Positions 17,414 to 26,198 of a DNA stretch of 64,000 bases are shown here, one piece after another. The position numbers were made by a program, and so were the translations under genes. The notes beneath the pieces are model-generated. The model had not been told where the DNA came from. It did not search any database and saw only the letters and a program-made list of their open reading frames with translations. How positions within the stretch are numbered: position 1 is the stretch's first letter; every line of letters starts with the position of its first letter. The DNA is from PSRI01 sp041484195 (GTDB lineage Bacteria; Bacteroidota; Bacteroidia; Chitinophagales; Chitinophagaceae), in the NCBI GenBank assembly GCA_041484195.1, contig JBGPHC010000010.1, forward strand, positions 75,234 to 139,233, read 5' to 3'.

Positions 17414-19582
17414 ATGAAGTCAGAAAAAATAATAATGCAGTCTGTTTTCTTAAGCGGACTGCTTTTGTTTGTGGCCTGCAGACAAGCAGAACAACCCACC
17501 CAGGCAGAATGGCGCATTTATGGAGGTTCCAGTGAAAACACCCGCTATTCTTCATTAACGCAAATAGATACGACCAATATTGGAAAATTGCAGGTAGCCT
17601 GGGTATATCATACGGGCGATTACGACAGTGTTAACCATTCGCAGATCCAATGTAATCCGATTGTCGTGGATGGGATTTTGTATGCTACTTCTCCCCGGTT
17701 GAAATTGCTGGCCCTCGACGCGGCCACTGGCAAACTGAAATGGGCCTTCAACCCGGCAGATTCAAATCAAAATAAGTCATTCTCCGATTTTATCATGAAT
17801 AATAACCGGGGCGTTACCTATTGGCAGGAGGGTGATGACAAGAGAATATTTTACGTAGCGGGTTCTATACTATACGCGATCAATGCTTCCTCAGGAAATT
17901 TGATCCCGGATTTTGGGACAGCTGGAAGAGTAGATCTGCATGAGGGACTTGATATGGATGTAAAAGATCTTTATGTGGCGGCCACATCTCCCGGGATCAT
18001 CTATAAGGATTTGTTCATCATTGGGTCAACGGTTTCTGAGGGCAGCGATGCCGCACCGGGACATATCCGTGCCTTCGATGCCAGAACAGGAAAGCAGCGT
18101 TGGATATTTCATACCATTCCACATCCTGGTGAATTTGGATATGATAGTTGGGAAGACAGCCTTGCTTACAAGCATATCGGAGGAGCTAACAGTTGGTCAG
18201 GCCTCAGCCTTGATCAAAAAAGAGGTATCCTTTTCGCGTCGACCGGGTCTGCATCCTACGATTTTTATGGCGGCAAGAGAAAAGGAGCAGGGCTCTTCGC
18301 GGATTGCCTGCTGGCACTCGATGCCTCCAGCGGTAAACGCATCTGGCATTTCCAGACTGTCCACCATGATGTGTGGGACAAGGACCTGCCCACCGCTCCC
18401 GCATTAGTAACGGTGAAGCGTAATGGAAAAACTGTGGACGCCGTGGCCCAGCCCACCAAGACGGGTTTCATTTTTTTGTTCGAAAGGGAATCCGGGGATC
18501 CCCTTTTCCCCATTCAGGAAAGGCCCGTTCCTGCAAATTCTGAATTGAAGGGAGAACAAGTTTGGCCGACCCAGCCCTTCCCCACCCTGCCAAAGCCATT
18601 CGTGCGCCAGTCATTTACAGAAAATGACCTGAACCACCTACTCCCTGATTCTTCTTACCAGGATATCAGGAAAAAATTCGCCGACTATAAATCGGGCAAT
18701 ATGTTCATGCCTCCTTCCAGGGAAGGAACCATAATACTGCCAGGTTATGATGGGGGCGCAGAATGGGGTGGGCCTTCATTCGACCCTTCAACAGGTATCT
18801 TATACGTAAACGCCAATGAAATGGCCTGGGTGCTTACAATGATTGACGCACCCCGGCCCAATCCCAAATCTGAAAACTTTGGCGAGGCCGGGATCAGGCT
18901 CTACCAGCAGAATTGCCTTTCCTGTCATGGCCCCAACCTTCAAGGCTCAGGAAATTATCCACCCATCACAGGCATCAGAAAGAAATACACGGAGGCTCAG
19001 TTGACCGAACTGATATCTACGGGCAGAAGAATGATGCCTTCTTTTCAACGCCTAAAATCCGAAGAAAAAAAAGCCATCGCTTCTTTGCTCCTTCAGGATA
19101 AGAAAAAGCAAGAGATGAAATTCATTTTGCCGCGACAACCGGTTGATACATTCCGCTCCCTGCCATTCACCAATACCGGTTATAACAAATTTCTGAGCAA
19201 AGAAGGTTACCCGGCCCTCAGCCCGCCCTGGGGTACACTCAATGCCATCGATCTCAATTCCGGGAAAATAACCTGGACCGCGCCTCTGGGAGAGTACCCT
19301 GAATTTAAAGCCAGGGGAATCATTACAGGTACTGAAAACTACGGCGGATCCATCGTGACAAAGGGGGGCCTCCTGATCATTGCGGCTACCCGCGACGGTA
19401 AGTTGAGAGCATTCCATAAAAACACAGGAGCATTGTTGTGGGAAACGATGCTGCCTGCTCCGGGATTTGCCACTCCTGCTACCTATTCAGTAAATGGAAA
19501 GCAGTATATTGTGATAGCCTGCGGCGGAGGGAAATTGGGCACAAAATCAGGGGACGCCTATATGGCATTTGCATTGCCCTAA
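17414..19582 (+). CDS. PQQ-dependent dehydrogenase with inserted cytochrome c domain (lipoprotein)
   Basis: A quinoprotein of about 722 residues that oxidises a sugar or alcohol in the periplasm and passes electrons to the respiratory chain. The start is taken at ATG 17414; ATG 17435 leaves a compact lipoprotein signal with lipobox LLFVAC. The first propeller part covers WRIYGGSSENTRYSSL to EGTIILPGYDGGAEWGGPSF. A c-type haem domain follows, with CLSCH and a probable distal Met in RRMMPSF, and the last blades (GGSIVTKGGLLIIAATRDGK) close the propeller. The haem domain is thus inserted inside the propeller rather than at an end. PQQ synthesis genes are absent from the window. Confidence 0.93.
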   Translation: MKSEKIIMQSVFLSGLLLFVACRQAEQPTQAEWRIYGGSSENTRYSSLTQIDTTNIGKLQVAWVYHTGDYDSVNHSQIQCNPIVVDGILYATSPRLKLLALDAATGKLKWAFNPADSNQNKSFSDFIMNNNRGVTYWQEGDDKRIFYVAGSILYAINASSGNLIPDFGTAGRVDLHEGLDMDVKDLYVAATSPGIIYKDLFIIGSTVSEGSDAAPGHIRAFDARTGKQRWIFHTIPHPGEFGYDSWEDSLAYKHIGGANSWSGLSLDQKRGILFASTGSASYDFYGGKRKGAGLFADCLLALDASSGKRIWHFQTVHHDVWDKDLPTAPALVTVKRNGKTVDAVAQPTKTGFIFLFERESGDPLFPIQERPVPANSELKGEQVWPTQPFPTLPKPFVRQSFTENDLNHLLPDSSYQDIRKKFADYKSGNMFMPPSREGTIILPGYDGGAEWGGPSFDPSTGILYVNANEMAWVLTMIDAPRPNPKSENFGEAGIRLYQQNCLSCHGPNLQGSGNYPPITGIRKKYTEAQLTELISTGRRMMPSFQRLKSEEKKAIASLLLQDKKKQEMKFILPRQPVDTFRSLPFTNTGYNKFLSKEGYPALSPPWGTLNAIDLNSGKITWTAPLGEYPEFKARGIITGTENYGGSIVTKGGLLIIAATRDGKLRAFHKNTGALLWETMLPAPGFATPATYSVNGKQYIVIACGGGKLGTKSGDAYMAFALP

Positions 19583-19643
19583 TCCGATTCCTTTCATCGA
19601 TTGACAAATTCTTAAATAGTAATATCACAAATCAATAATTCTC

Positions 19644-20456
19644 ATGAATTTGACTGACACAGCGTTTGCAGGTTCAATTCCCGGGATTTACGATGCATAT
19701 CTCGGGCCTCTATTGTTCGAACCATACGCGCAGGACCTGGTTTCCAGGATTCCATCCACCAATATTTCATCCGCCCTTGAAATTGCCTGTGGCACCGGGC
19801 GAACTACTAAATATTTGAGGGAGTACCTGCCCACTTCAGTGCGCCTCGTGGCTACGGATCTGAATCCTGACATGCTCTCTGTGGCAAAAAAAAGAGTAAG
19901 CGGCAAAAATCTGACTTGGAAGGTAGCGGATTTCCTTGAACTTCCTTTCAATGACCGAAGCTTTGACCTTGTTATTTGCCAATTTGGGTTGATGTTTGTG
20001 CCTGACAAATTGAAAGCGCTGCAGGAAATTTACCGGGTGCTGAAACCCGAAGGCTGTTTTCTGTTCAATACATGGGACCGTTTGGAAAATAACAGGCTGA
20101 TTTATGTTGGGCAAGAGATACTGAATCGCTTTTTCAAAGGCGATGCCCCTACATTTTACCTTACACCTTTTAGCATGCACGACATGCAGCAAATGGGCCT
20201 GATGATGGGAAGAGCTGGTTTCAGAGACTCAGAAATTATTTTGGTGAAGAAAGAAGGAATGATAGAATCAGCTGCCGATGCAGTGAAGGGAATGCTGGAA
20301 GGTAATCCTGTATTCATCGCCCTTTCAGAAAAAGACCCCACCATTCTGACTTCCCTGAGGTCGGAGTTTGAGAAAACATTTATATCAGAATTTGGTGACC
20401 ATCCACTTAAGACACAATTGCAGGCCTGGGTGGGCAAGGCCTGGAAAACTTCATAG
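19644..20456 (+). CDS. Class I SAM-dependent methyltransferase
   Basis: A 270-residue cytosolic methyltransferase of the UbiE/Methyltransf_11 type. SAM motif I is ALEIACGTGRTTKYL, followed by the acidic LVATDLNPDML and, later, SFDLVICQFGLMFVPD. The C-terminal cap (EGMIESAADAVKGMLEGNPVF) resembles that of the second methyltransferase at 54987-55802, so the two are probably distant paralogues. Substrate unknown. It follows the PQQ dehydrogenase by 61 bases on the same strand and may read through from that operon, although nothing links it functionally. Confidence 0.9.
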   Translation: MNLTDTAFAGSIPGIYDAYLGPLLFEPYAQDLVSRIPSTNISSALEIACGTGRTTKYLREYLPTSVRLVATDLNPDMLSVAKKRVSGKNLTWKVADFLELPFNDRSFDLVICQFGLMFVPDKLKALQEIYRVLKPEGCFLFNTWDRLENNRLIYVGQEILNRFFKGDAPTFYLTPFSMHDMQQMGLMMGRAGFRDSEIILVKKEGMIESAADAVKGMLEGNPVFIALSEKDPTILTSLRSEFEKTFISEFGDHPLKTQLQAWVGKAWKTS

Positions 20457-20670
20457 AATCTTTCAAAATCCCCCTTGCAGAAAAAGAAATTTGCGCAGGT
20501 TTTGGGATTCTATTATTGCTATCCTCATTCGAAGTCCCTGTTTCAGCTTCCATTTTATTATAAGTCAAATTCAGTTCCTGTTCGTCGAAGAAAATCATAG
20601 AATCGTCGATTTGAGCTTGCAGGATCTGGCCGGCGATAGTAAATTGCACGCAGTTATTCTTTCCCAATAT

Positions 20671-20720
20671 CCAATACATACTTATGCAATTCCTGCATAT
20701 CCAATTCCGACTTTCCAGCT
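20671..20720 (+). promoter_or_regulatory. Shared upstream motif, copy 1 (ahead of GYF gene 1)
   Basis: TATGCA-ATTCC-TGCATA (20683-20699) is a perfect 6-bp inverted repeat ending 55 bases before the ATG at 20755. The block around it aligns with 21985-22025 ahead of the paralogous gene, including the later ACTTTC and GCTCC words, with an 11-base length difference. Operator, promoter part or relic of duplication cannot be decided. Confidence 0.5.
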
Positions 20721-20754
20721 CCTGTGCATAGACCGCCCCTAAAAATCTTTACCA

Positions 20755-21591
20755 ATGAAAGAGTATTATCTTCTCCGAAACAATCGGGAATCAGGCCCTT
20801 ATTCACTTGAGCAGATCCAACAGTTAGAGCTTCAAAAACATGATCTCATCTGGATCGAAAATCTGAGTTTTACCTGGAAATATCCATGTGAAATTCAGGA
20901 ATTGAGATCGATGGCCCCTTCGGCTGACTATTATTATGGTAGTCTTATTAATTCCAGAAAGGAAAAGCAGATCCGATATTTCAAATCGAATTACCAGGAA
21001 TTATTGTATAAGAAACTTTGCATTGAGTCTATCAGCATTCCCGACGCCTATCTCTCTGATATTGAAGTTGGCTTCGAGTATATGGTAAATCCCAGGCTCA
21101 TCCCGGCTGCAACATTCGATCCTGTCATGCATGAAAGCATTGAATTTGAGATGGAAATTCCGGCCGAATTAGAACCAATAGAAATGGCTGAAACTGAATT
21201 TGAATTATCATATGATAATTTGTTGAACGAAAATGCTTACGATACGCCCGAAATCCTGGCGGGCCCTGAGTTTTTTAGGAGCCCTGCCACATTTACCTGG
21301 CAATTCAGCAAAAAAGGCCCAAAGGGCTGGAAATTCGGCAAACTCAGTATTTTCGAAAGGATGATATTAGGAGTATGCCTGGTATCATTCCTGGCAATCG
21401 CCTGTCTCCTTGCATTTGGGTCACATAATGAGGCCAGTCCCGTGAGCAAGTCAGGTCAGATGGCCGCATACCACATGAATCCGGAATTGATGAACAAACA
21501 GGAGCCCAACTCCGGAGGAATAGCATATATAGATTACAGGTCCATCCAGATGCAAAATGATTGGCAGACTTACGAGCGCACTGTTTGCTGA
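20755..21591 (+). CDS. GYF_2-domain (DUF4339-like) single-pass membrane protein 1
   Basis: A 278-residue protein whose first 50 residues form a GYF_2-like domain (YYLLRNNRESGPYSLEQIQQ, then DLIWIENLSFTWKYPCEI). Acidic, Glu-rich linker sequence follows, then one membrane helix near residues 203-222 (MILGVCLVSFLAIACLLAF) and a tail of about 55 residues. The GYF_2 fold is a small peptide-binding or scaffold module in bacterial membrane proteins, predicted here on the cytoplasmic side. The gene is a paralogue of the next one at 22040, which shares the domain order and helix position but has a longer C-terminus. Specific function unknown. Confidence 0.75.
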   Translation: MKEYYLLRNNRESGPYSLEQIQQLELQKHDLIWIENLSFTWKYPCEIQELRSMAPSADYYYGSLINSRKEKQIRYFKSNYQELLYKKLCIESISIPDAYLSDIEVGFEYMVNPRLIPAATFDPVMHESIEFEMEIPAELEPIEMAETEFELSYDNLLNENAYDTPEILAGPEFFRSPATFTWQFSKKGPKGWKFGKLSIFERMILGVCLVSFLAIACLLAFGSHNEASPVSKSGQMAAYHMNPELMNKQEPNSGGIAYIDYRSIQMQNDWQTYERTVC

Positions 21592-22039
21592 TCGGCAGTC
21601 AGGATTACCAAACTGAAATCTTTGGCAGACAAAGGCTCCCTCGCGCCAACTTCATACCGGCTACAGCTTAAGGCGGGAAACATGGTTTGATTCATGGCCC
21701 ATGCCGGACTGTAGCCGATCCAGGTTCACAACCTCTTCGGGCTCCGGTGGCGTGTTAAAAATTTACAAAGCAGCCCCCGGCTCATGGCTATTTCTTATTT
21801 ATGTGCTAATTTAACATTGAAATTGAACCTTTTCCGGCAATGATCCGTACTATTAATGGATTGACCAGGAATTTCAATCATTTCTTCCGGAATCCACCCT
21901 CTGAATGAATCCTGGCAACACAGGTGAGTGTACTATAACTTATTGCTTGCAATTTCTGGTATAGTATCTGCGTCCATCCTGGTTGTAATCCATACCTATG
22001 CAATTCCCCGCATAACTTTCTGCTCCCAAACCGGTGTAT
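21592..22039. other. 448-base gap between the GYF genes with a long-range inverted repeat
   Basis: CGGCTACAG (21658-21666) and CTGTAGCCG (21709-21717) are a perfect 9-bp inverted repeat around a 42-base loop. CCGGC at 21657-21661 can pair instead with GCCGG at 21703-21707. It could be a terminator for gene 1 or a structured leader; no T-run follows. No gene is visible in the gap. Confidence 0.4.
21985..22025 (+). promoter_or_regulatory. Shared upstream motif, copy 2 (ahead of GYF gene 2)
   Basis: TATGC-AATTCCCC-GCATA (21997-22014) is the counterpart of the inverted repeat at 20683-20699 and ends 25 bases before ATG 22040. Conservation of both arms and the AATTCC core outside the coding region suggests either recent duplication or selection on the site. 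Confidence 0.5.
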
Positions 22040-23326
22040 ATGAAACCATACCTTCTGTTAAGAAATAATATTCAATCGGGTCCTTATTCTGTGGAAGAAT
22101 TGAATATGCTGGGCCTAAAGCCATTTGACCTGATATGGGTTGAAGGAAAGAGTTTTTCATGGAAATACCCGACGGAGATAGATGAGTTGAGTTCCCTCGC
22201 GGCTTCCGTGGAGCAGGATATTTCCAATATCGCAAATAATATCAAAGAAAAAAAACTTTCCGCCGTCAATGAGTCCGTTTCACAGCTTTCAGGAATGGAA
22301 GCTGGCGAGGCGAAAATAGTTCCGTTTGCCGATTCCGGAACGGAGAAGAGTGTTGAACATCACAGTATCGTGGCCTTCCCTCCAAAAATTGAGCATGTTG
22401 AAGCAAGAACCATCAAGAGCCCTACAGTGATCAAGGTGCAGATCAGGGACAAGGAAAATACTGAATACTTACCCGCACAAGAACCAATTGCTTCCGGCCC
22501 AGCCAGTTTTCTCTCTCCTGAAAGACCGGCTGTTTTGGATCCGGGTAAGCAGGCCGTTGAACTTGAAACCAAGTTTGCACAGCCAATGGATGAAATCAGG
22601 GAGAAATTTATCGAGTCAAGAGTCATCACTCCCCGGAAGCTGCGGGATAGGAATATTTTGGAAATATTCGTCCTGATCCTGGGTGCAGCTTCATTGTTGG
22701 GAATTGGGTTCTTATTCGGGAATTCAGGAAAGGATCATGAGCAGGTTGTAGCTGACAATTCCAATACGGCCACCAAAGACCTTTCACAGAAGGAATTATA
22801 TGAAGCGCTTGCCCCGGAAAGAACACAGATCCCTGAAGAAACTCCACCTGCTGCCACAAAGCTTCAGGAGCCCGGTGCCATTCGTCCAATAAAGAAGGAA
22901 AAACCGAAAACCAATCCGAATATTGGTAAGGTTGTATCTGTTCCTGTTGCATCACAGGAGTCACAGCAGGCTGCGGCCCGACCTGCGGAAAAGGAAAAGC
23001 AGCCTGCGGATGATAAGAAAGATTATGCCCGGCAGCATGTGTATGATCTGGTAACAGTCAAGAATAGTGATTATAAAAGAAAATTTCTGGGCGGCATCAC
23101 AGGATTAAAATTCACAGTCACCAACGGTACTGCCTATACCATCGATGAAGTGACTATTGAAGTGTCCTATATCAAGAACAACGGCGATGTTTACAAGACT
23201 GAAAAAGTTGTAGTTGGCAATCTCTGGCCGGGTGCCGTATATACTGCAGACGCGCCTTCAACCAGCAAGGGTGTAAAAGTCACATTCAAAATAAGCAGCA
23301 TCAGGTCGAAAGACCTGGGGATCTGA
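22040..23326 (+). CDS. GYF_2-domain (DUF4339-like) single-pass membrane protein 2
   Basis: A 428-residue paralogue of the preceding gene; ATG 22040 is preferred over GTG 22034. The N-terminal GYF_2-like domain reads PYLLLRNNIQSGPYSVEELN, then DLIWVEGKSFSWKYPTEI. A membrane helix lies near residues 205-228 (ILEIFVLILGAASLLGIGFL), at the same place as in gene 1. It is followed by a Lys/Glu/Pro-rich linker and a C-terminal beta domain (FLGGITGLKFTVTN, VTIEVSYIKNNGDVY, VVVGNLWPGAVYTA) that looks like an FxLYD-type immunoglobulin-like fold. Predicted topology is GYF inside, beta domain in the periplasm. No enzyme motif is visible. Confidence 0.78.
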   Translation: MKPYLLLRNNIQSGPYSVEELNMLGLKPFDLIWVEGKSFSWKYPTEIDELSSLAASVEQDISNIANNIKEKKLSAVNESVSQLSGMEAGEAKIVPFADSGTEKSVEHHSIVAFPPKIEHVEARTIKSPTVIKVQIRDKENTEYLPAQEPIASGPASFLSPERPAVLDPGKQAVELETKFAQPMDEIREKFIESRVITPRKLRDRNILEIFVLILGAASLLGIGFLFGNSGKDHEQVVADNSNTATKDLSQKELYEALAPERTQIPEETPPAATKLQEPGAIRPIKKEKPKTNPNIGKVVSVPVASQESQQAAARPAEKEKQPADDKKDYARQHVYDLVTVKNSDYKRKFLGGITGLKFTVTNGTAYTIDEVTIEVSYIKNNGDVYKTEKVVVGNLWPGAVYTADAPSTSKGVKVTFKISSIRSKDLGI

Positions 23327-23423
23327 AGATCTTAGAGGTATCATTTCACCTGAAACAACCCATTCAATTCGGAAAGTGAAAGTTCTATCAGGAGTTTTTA
23401 CAAGTACGGTATCACAAAAAATA

Positions 23424-23453
23424 AAGAGACGATAGCAAAAACTATCGTCTCTT
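23424..23453. terminator. Bidirectional terminator between GYF gene 2 and infC
   Basis: A perfect 12-bp stem AAGAGACGATAG / CTATCGTCTCTT with loop CAAAAA lies between the convergent genes ending at 23326 (+) and 23474 (-). It ends the thrS-infC transcript before any ribosomal protein gene. Confidence 0.9.
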
Positions 23454-23473
23454 CACATATTAGTAGAAACCAA

Positions 23474-24088
23474 TTATTCCTTTTCTTTTTCTTTTTTCTT
23501 TTTCTGGCTTTTTGGAGCGAACACCATCATCATTCGACGCCCCTCCAGTTTGGGCAATCCCTCGGGGATTCCATAATCAGCCAGCCGCTCCGCAAATTTC
23601 AGCAGCAACAGTTCTCCTCTTTCTTTGAACATGATGGCACGGCCCTTGAATTGTACATAAGCTTTTACCTTATTTCCGTCTTTCAGGAAATTCTCGGCAT
23701 GCTTAGCCTTAAAATTGAAATCGTGATCATCGGTGTTAGGTGTAAACCGTATTTCCTTCACTTCAGAGATTTTGGCATTAGCCTTCATCTCTTTTTCCTT
23801 CTTTTTCTTTTCGTAAAGAAATTTATTGTAGTCGATCACCTTGCATACCGGAGGATCTGCATTGGGTGAAATCTCAACAAGATCGAGGCCTTGTTCGTGG
23901 GCTATTTTGAGAGCTTCAGAAGTAGAATATACACCTACTTCTACATTATCTCCAACCAACCTCACCTGTGGCACCCTGATCATGTGGTTGGTGCGGTGTT
24001 CCTGTTGTTGTTCTTTTCTAAAACGTGGATTGAAATTCCCTCTGGGAGGTCCCGGTCTCTGTGGAAATGCCATAAGTAGTTGCTCCAT
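23474..24088 (-). CDS. infC: Translation initiation factor IF-3
   Basis: IF-3 binds the 30S subunit and checks initiator tRNA and start-codon pairing. The N-domain has IRVPQVRLVGDNVEVGV and LDLVEISPNADPPVCKVIDY. The basic linker KFLYEKKKKEKEMKANAK leads into the C-domain EIRFTPNTDDHDFNFKAKHA and PKLEGRRMMMVFAPK. The N-terminus has an extra Arg/Pro-rich segment (PQRPGPPRGNFNPRF) and the C-terminus a Lys/Glu tail, both common in Bacteroidota. ATG 24088 and ATG 24073 (MAFPQRPG) are both possible starts. It follows thrS by 56 bases. The usual downstream rpmI-rplT genes are missing; a terminator follows instead. Confidence 0.97.
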   Translation of the reverse strand: MEQLLMAFPQRPGPPRGNFNPRFRKEQQQEHRTNHMIRVPQVRLVGDNVEVGVYSTSEALKIAHEQGLDLVEISPNADPPVCKVIDYNKFLYEKKKKEKEMKANAKISEVKEIRFTPNTDDHDFNFKAKHAENFLKDGNKVKAYVQFKGRAIMFKERGELLLLKFAERLADYGIPEGLPKLEGRRMMMVFAPKSQKKKKEKEKE

Positions 24089-24144
24089 TCCCCAAAAAGG
24101 AGCATTGATTGATTTTAATTAATAATTATCCCTTGAGGAAGGGA

Positions 24145-26079
24145 TTATTCCGAAGAACGATTCTTTATTTCCGATTCCAGCCGGGCTATTAGTTGGTCTA
24201 CGGACTGGGCTCCTGAATCGCCTTTGCCCTGAAGCCTGACGGATACCATATTTTCATTCATTTCTTTTTCTCCCACAACCAGCATATAAGGCACCCTGGC
24301 TAATTCCGTATCTCTTATCTTCTTCCCTATCTTTTCGCTCCTGTCGTCAATTTCAGCACGAATATCCGCATTTTTCAACGATTGTAAAATATTTTGTGCA
24401 TAGGGTAGAAACTTGTCACTAATGGGTAAAATCTTGACCTGCAAAGGCGCGAGCCAGAGTGGGAATTTGCCTGCATAGTGCTCCAGCAGGAAGCCTATGA
24501 ATCGTTCGTGTGTGCCCAGCGGCGCCCTGTGAATGATCAATGGAGTTTCAGGTGTATTTTCCTTATTGGTGAATTCCAGTTTGAAGCTTCTGCCCTGAGC
24601 AAAATCCACCTGGTTCGTTGCCAGGGTAAATTCCTTCCCAATCGTGCTCCATATCTGTACGTCAATTTTTGGACCATAAAAAGCCGCCTCATCGGGCACT
24701 TCAACATAAGGAATTCCTGTCCGGATCAGGACATCCCTTGCAAGGGCTTCCGTTTCATTCCATAATTCTGGTTCATCAATATATTTCTGACCCAATTTGG
24801 CGGGATCGTGCAGGGAAAGTCGCATGATATATTTATCAATGCCGAAGATCCTGAAATACTTCAGGTACATTTCATTCACCGCTTTGAATTCGTCAAAAAA
24901 CTGCTCTTTGGTACAGTAAATATGGGCATCGTTCATATGCAGACAACGCACACGCATCAGTCCGAATAATTCGCCACTCTGCTCATAACGATAACAGGTG
25001 CCATATTCGGCAAGCCTGAAAGGCAAATCCTTGTAGCTTTTGGGTTCCGCAGCAAATATTTTATGGTGATGCGGGCAATTCATGGCTTTAAGATAATATT
25101 TGACTCCTTCCAATTCCATAGGAGGATACATACTATCCTTGTAGTAGGGCAAATGGCCACTCGTCAGATACAATGCTTCTTTAGCGATATGTGGAGTGAC
25201 CACGCGCTTATACCCTGCTCTCGCTTCCGTTTCTTTCGCCAATTTTTCAAGCTCCTCAATCACCACGGCTCCATTGGGCAACCATAAAGCCAGGCCTGGT
25301 CCAACATCATCATCAAAACTAAAAATGCCTAGTTCTTTACCCAATTTCCGGTGATCTCTTTTCTTCGCTTCCTCAACCATCGCCAGATATTCTTCCAATT
25401 CCTTTTGATTGGGGAAACTCACGCCATATATGCGAGTCAATTGCTTATTCCTCTCGTCACCTTTCCAGTAGGCGCCCGCAATATTGGTGAGTTTGATCGC
25501 CTTAATCAGGCCGGTACTGGGAATATGCGGCCCCCTGCAGAGATCTGTGAAATGGCCCTGGGTATAAAAAGTAATTTCACCATCCTTCAGACCCTGCAAC
25601 AGGTCTAATTTATATTCATCACCCTTTTCTTCGAAATATTCAACAGCTTCGGCTTTGGGAATTTCCTGGCGCTTATAAGGATTATTCTGTTTGGCTAATT
25701 CCGCCATTTTCAGTTCCAGTTTCCGCAAATCCTCCTCCGTAATATGGCGACCACCCAGATCCATATCATAATAAAATCCATTCTCCACTGGTGGCCCCAC
25801 CCAAAATTTTACTCCCGGGAAAAGGGACTCAACGGCTTCTGCCATCAAGTGGGCCGACGAATGCCAAAAAGTGGATTTGCCTTCGCTATCAGCCCAAGTC
25901 AGAAGCTTGAGTGTGCTGTCCTGATAAATGGGCCGCATCGCGTCCCAAACCTGTCCATTTACTGAAGCAGCCAGGACCTTTCGCGCCAGCCCTTCACTGA
26001 TGGACCTGACAATATCCATTGCTGTAGAACCAGTCTGATATTCTCTCACCGCCCCATCGGGAAATGTAATTTTGATCAT
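24145..26079 (-). CDS. thrS: Threonine--tRNA ligase
   Basis: A 644-residue class II synthetase that charges tRNA-Thr. The order is a TGS domain (MIKITFPDGAVREYQTGSTA), an editing domain with the HSSAHLMAEAV histidine pair and CRGPHIPSTG, then the catalytic core. The core holds the zinc-site stretches AMNCPHHHKIF and IIHRAPLGTHERF and motif 2 with RVRCLHMNDAHIYC, and a C-terminal anticodon-binding domain (APLQVKILPISDKFLPYA) closes the protein. Length is typical. A clean TAnnTTTG -7 box lies upstream at 26109-26116. It is first gene of the thrS-infC unit. Confidence 0.98.
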   Translation of the reverse strand: MIKITFPDGAVREYQTGSTAMDIVRSISEGLARKVLAASVNGQVWDAMRPIYQDSTLKLLTWADSEGKSTFWHSSAHLMAEAVESLFPGVKFWVGPPVENGFYYDMDLGGRHITEEDLRKLELKMAELAKQNNPYKRQEIPKAEAVEYFEEKGDEYKLDLLQGLKDGEITFYTQGHFTDLCRGPHIPSTGLIKAIKLTNIAGAYWKGDERNKQLTRIYGVSFPNQKELEEYLAMVEEAKKRDHRKLGKELGIFSFDDDVGPGLALWLPNGAVVIEELEKLAKETEARAGYKRVVTPHIAKEALYLTSGHLPYYKDSMYPPMELEGVKYYLKAMNCPHHHKIFAAEPKSYKDLPFRLAEYGTCYRYEQSGELFGLMRVRCLHMNDAHIYCTKEQFFDEFKAVNEMYLKYFRIFGIDKYIMRLSLHDPAKLGQKYIDEPELWNETEALARDVLIRTGIPYVEVPDEAAFYGPKIDVQIWSTIGKEFTLATNQVDFAQGRSFKLEFTNKENTPETPLIIHRAPLGTHERFIGFLLEHYAGKFPLWLAPLQVKILPISDKFLPYAQNILQSLKNADIRAEIDDRSEKIGKKIRDTELARVPYMLVVGEKEMNENMVSVRLQGKGDSGAQSVDQLIARLESEIKNRSSE

Positions 26080-26108
26080 AATATTATTTGTTCGCGATTT
26101 CCGGAGTG

Positions 26109-26116
26109 CAAATTTA
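26109..26116 (-). promoter_or_regulatory. Candidate -7 box for thrS-infC
   Basis: On the minus strand this reads TAAATTTG, an exact match to TAnnTTTG, about 30 bases before the thrS ATG. No exact TTTG lies 19-21 bases further upstream, so only the -7 element is claimed. Confidence 0.45.
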
Positions 26117-26198
26117 ACGAAGTATTGGCGTATAGCTTAATTTCATGTTCACGATTTGCTTCGTATTCGAACTATTTTTGCAATTAATGGGATTCGAA

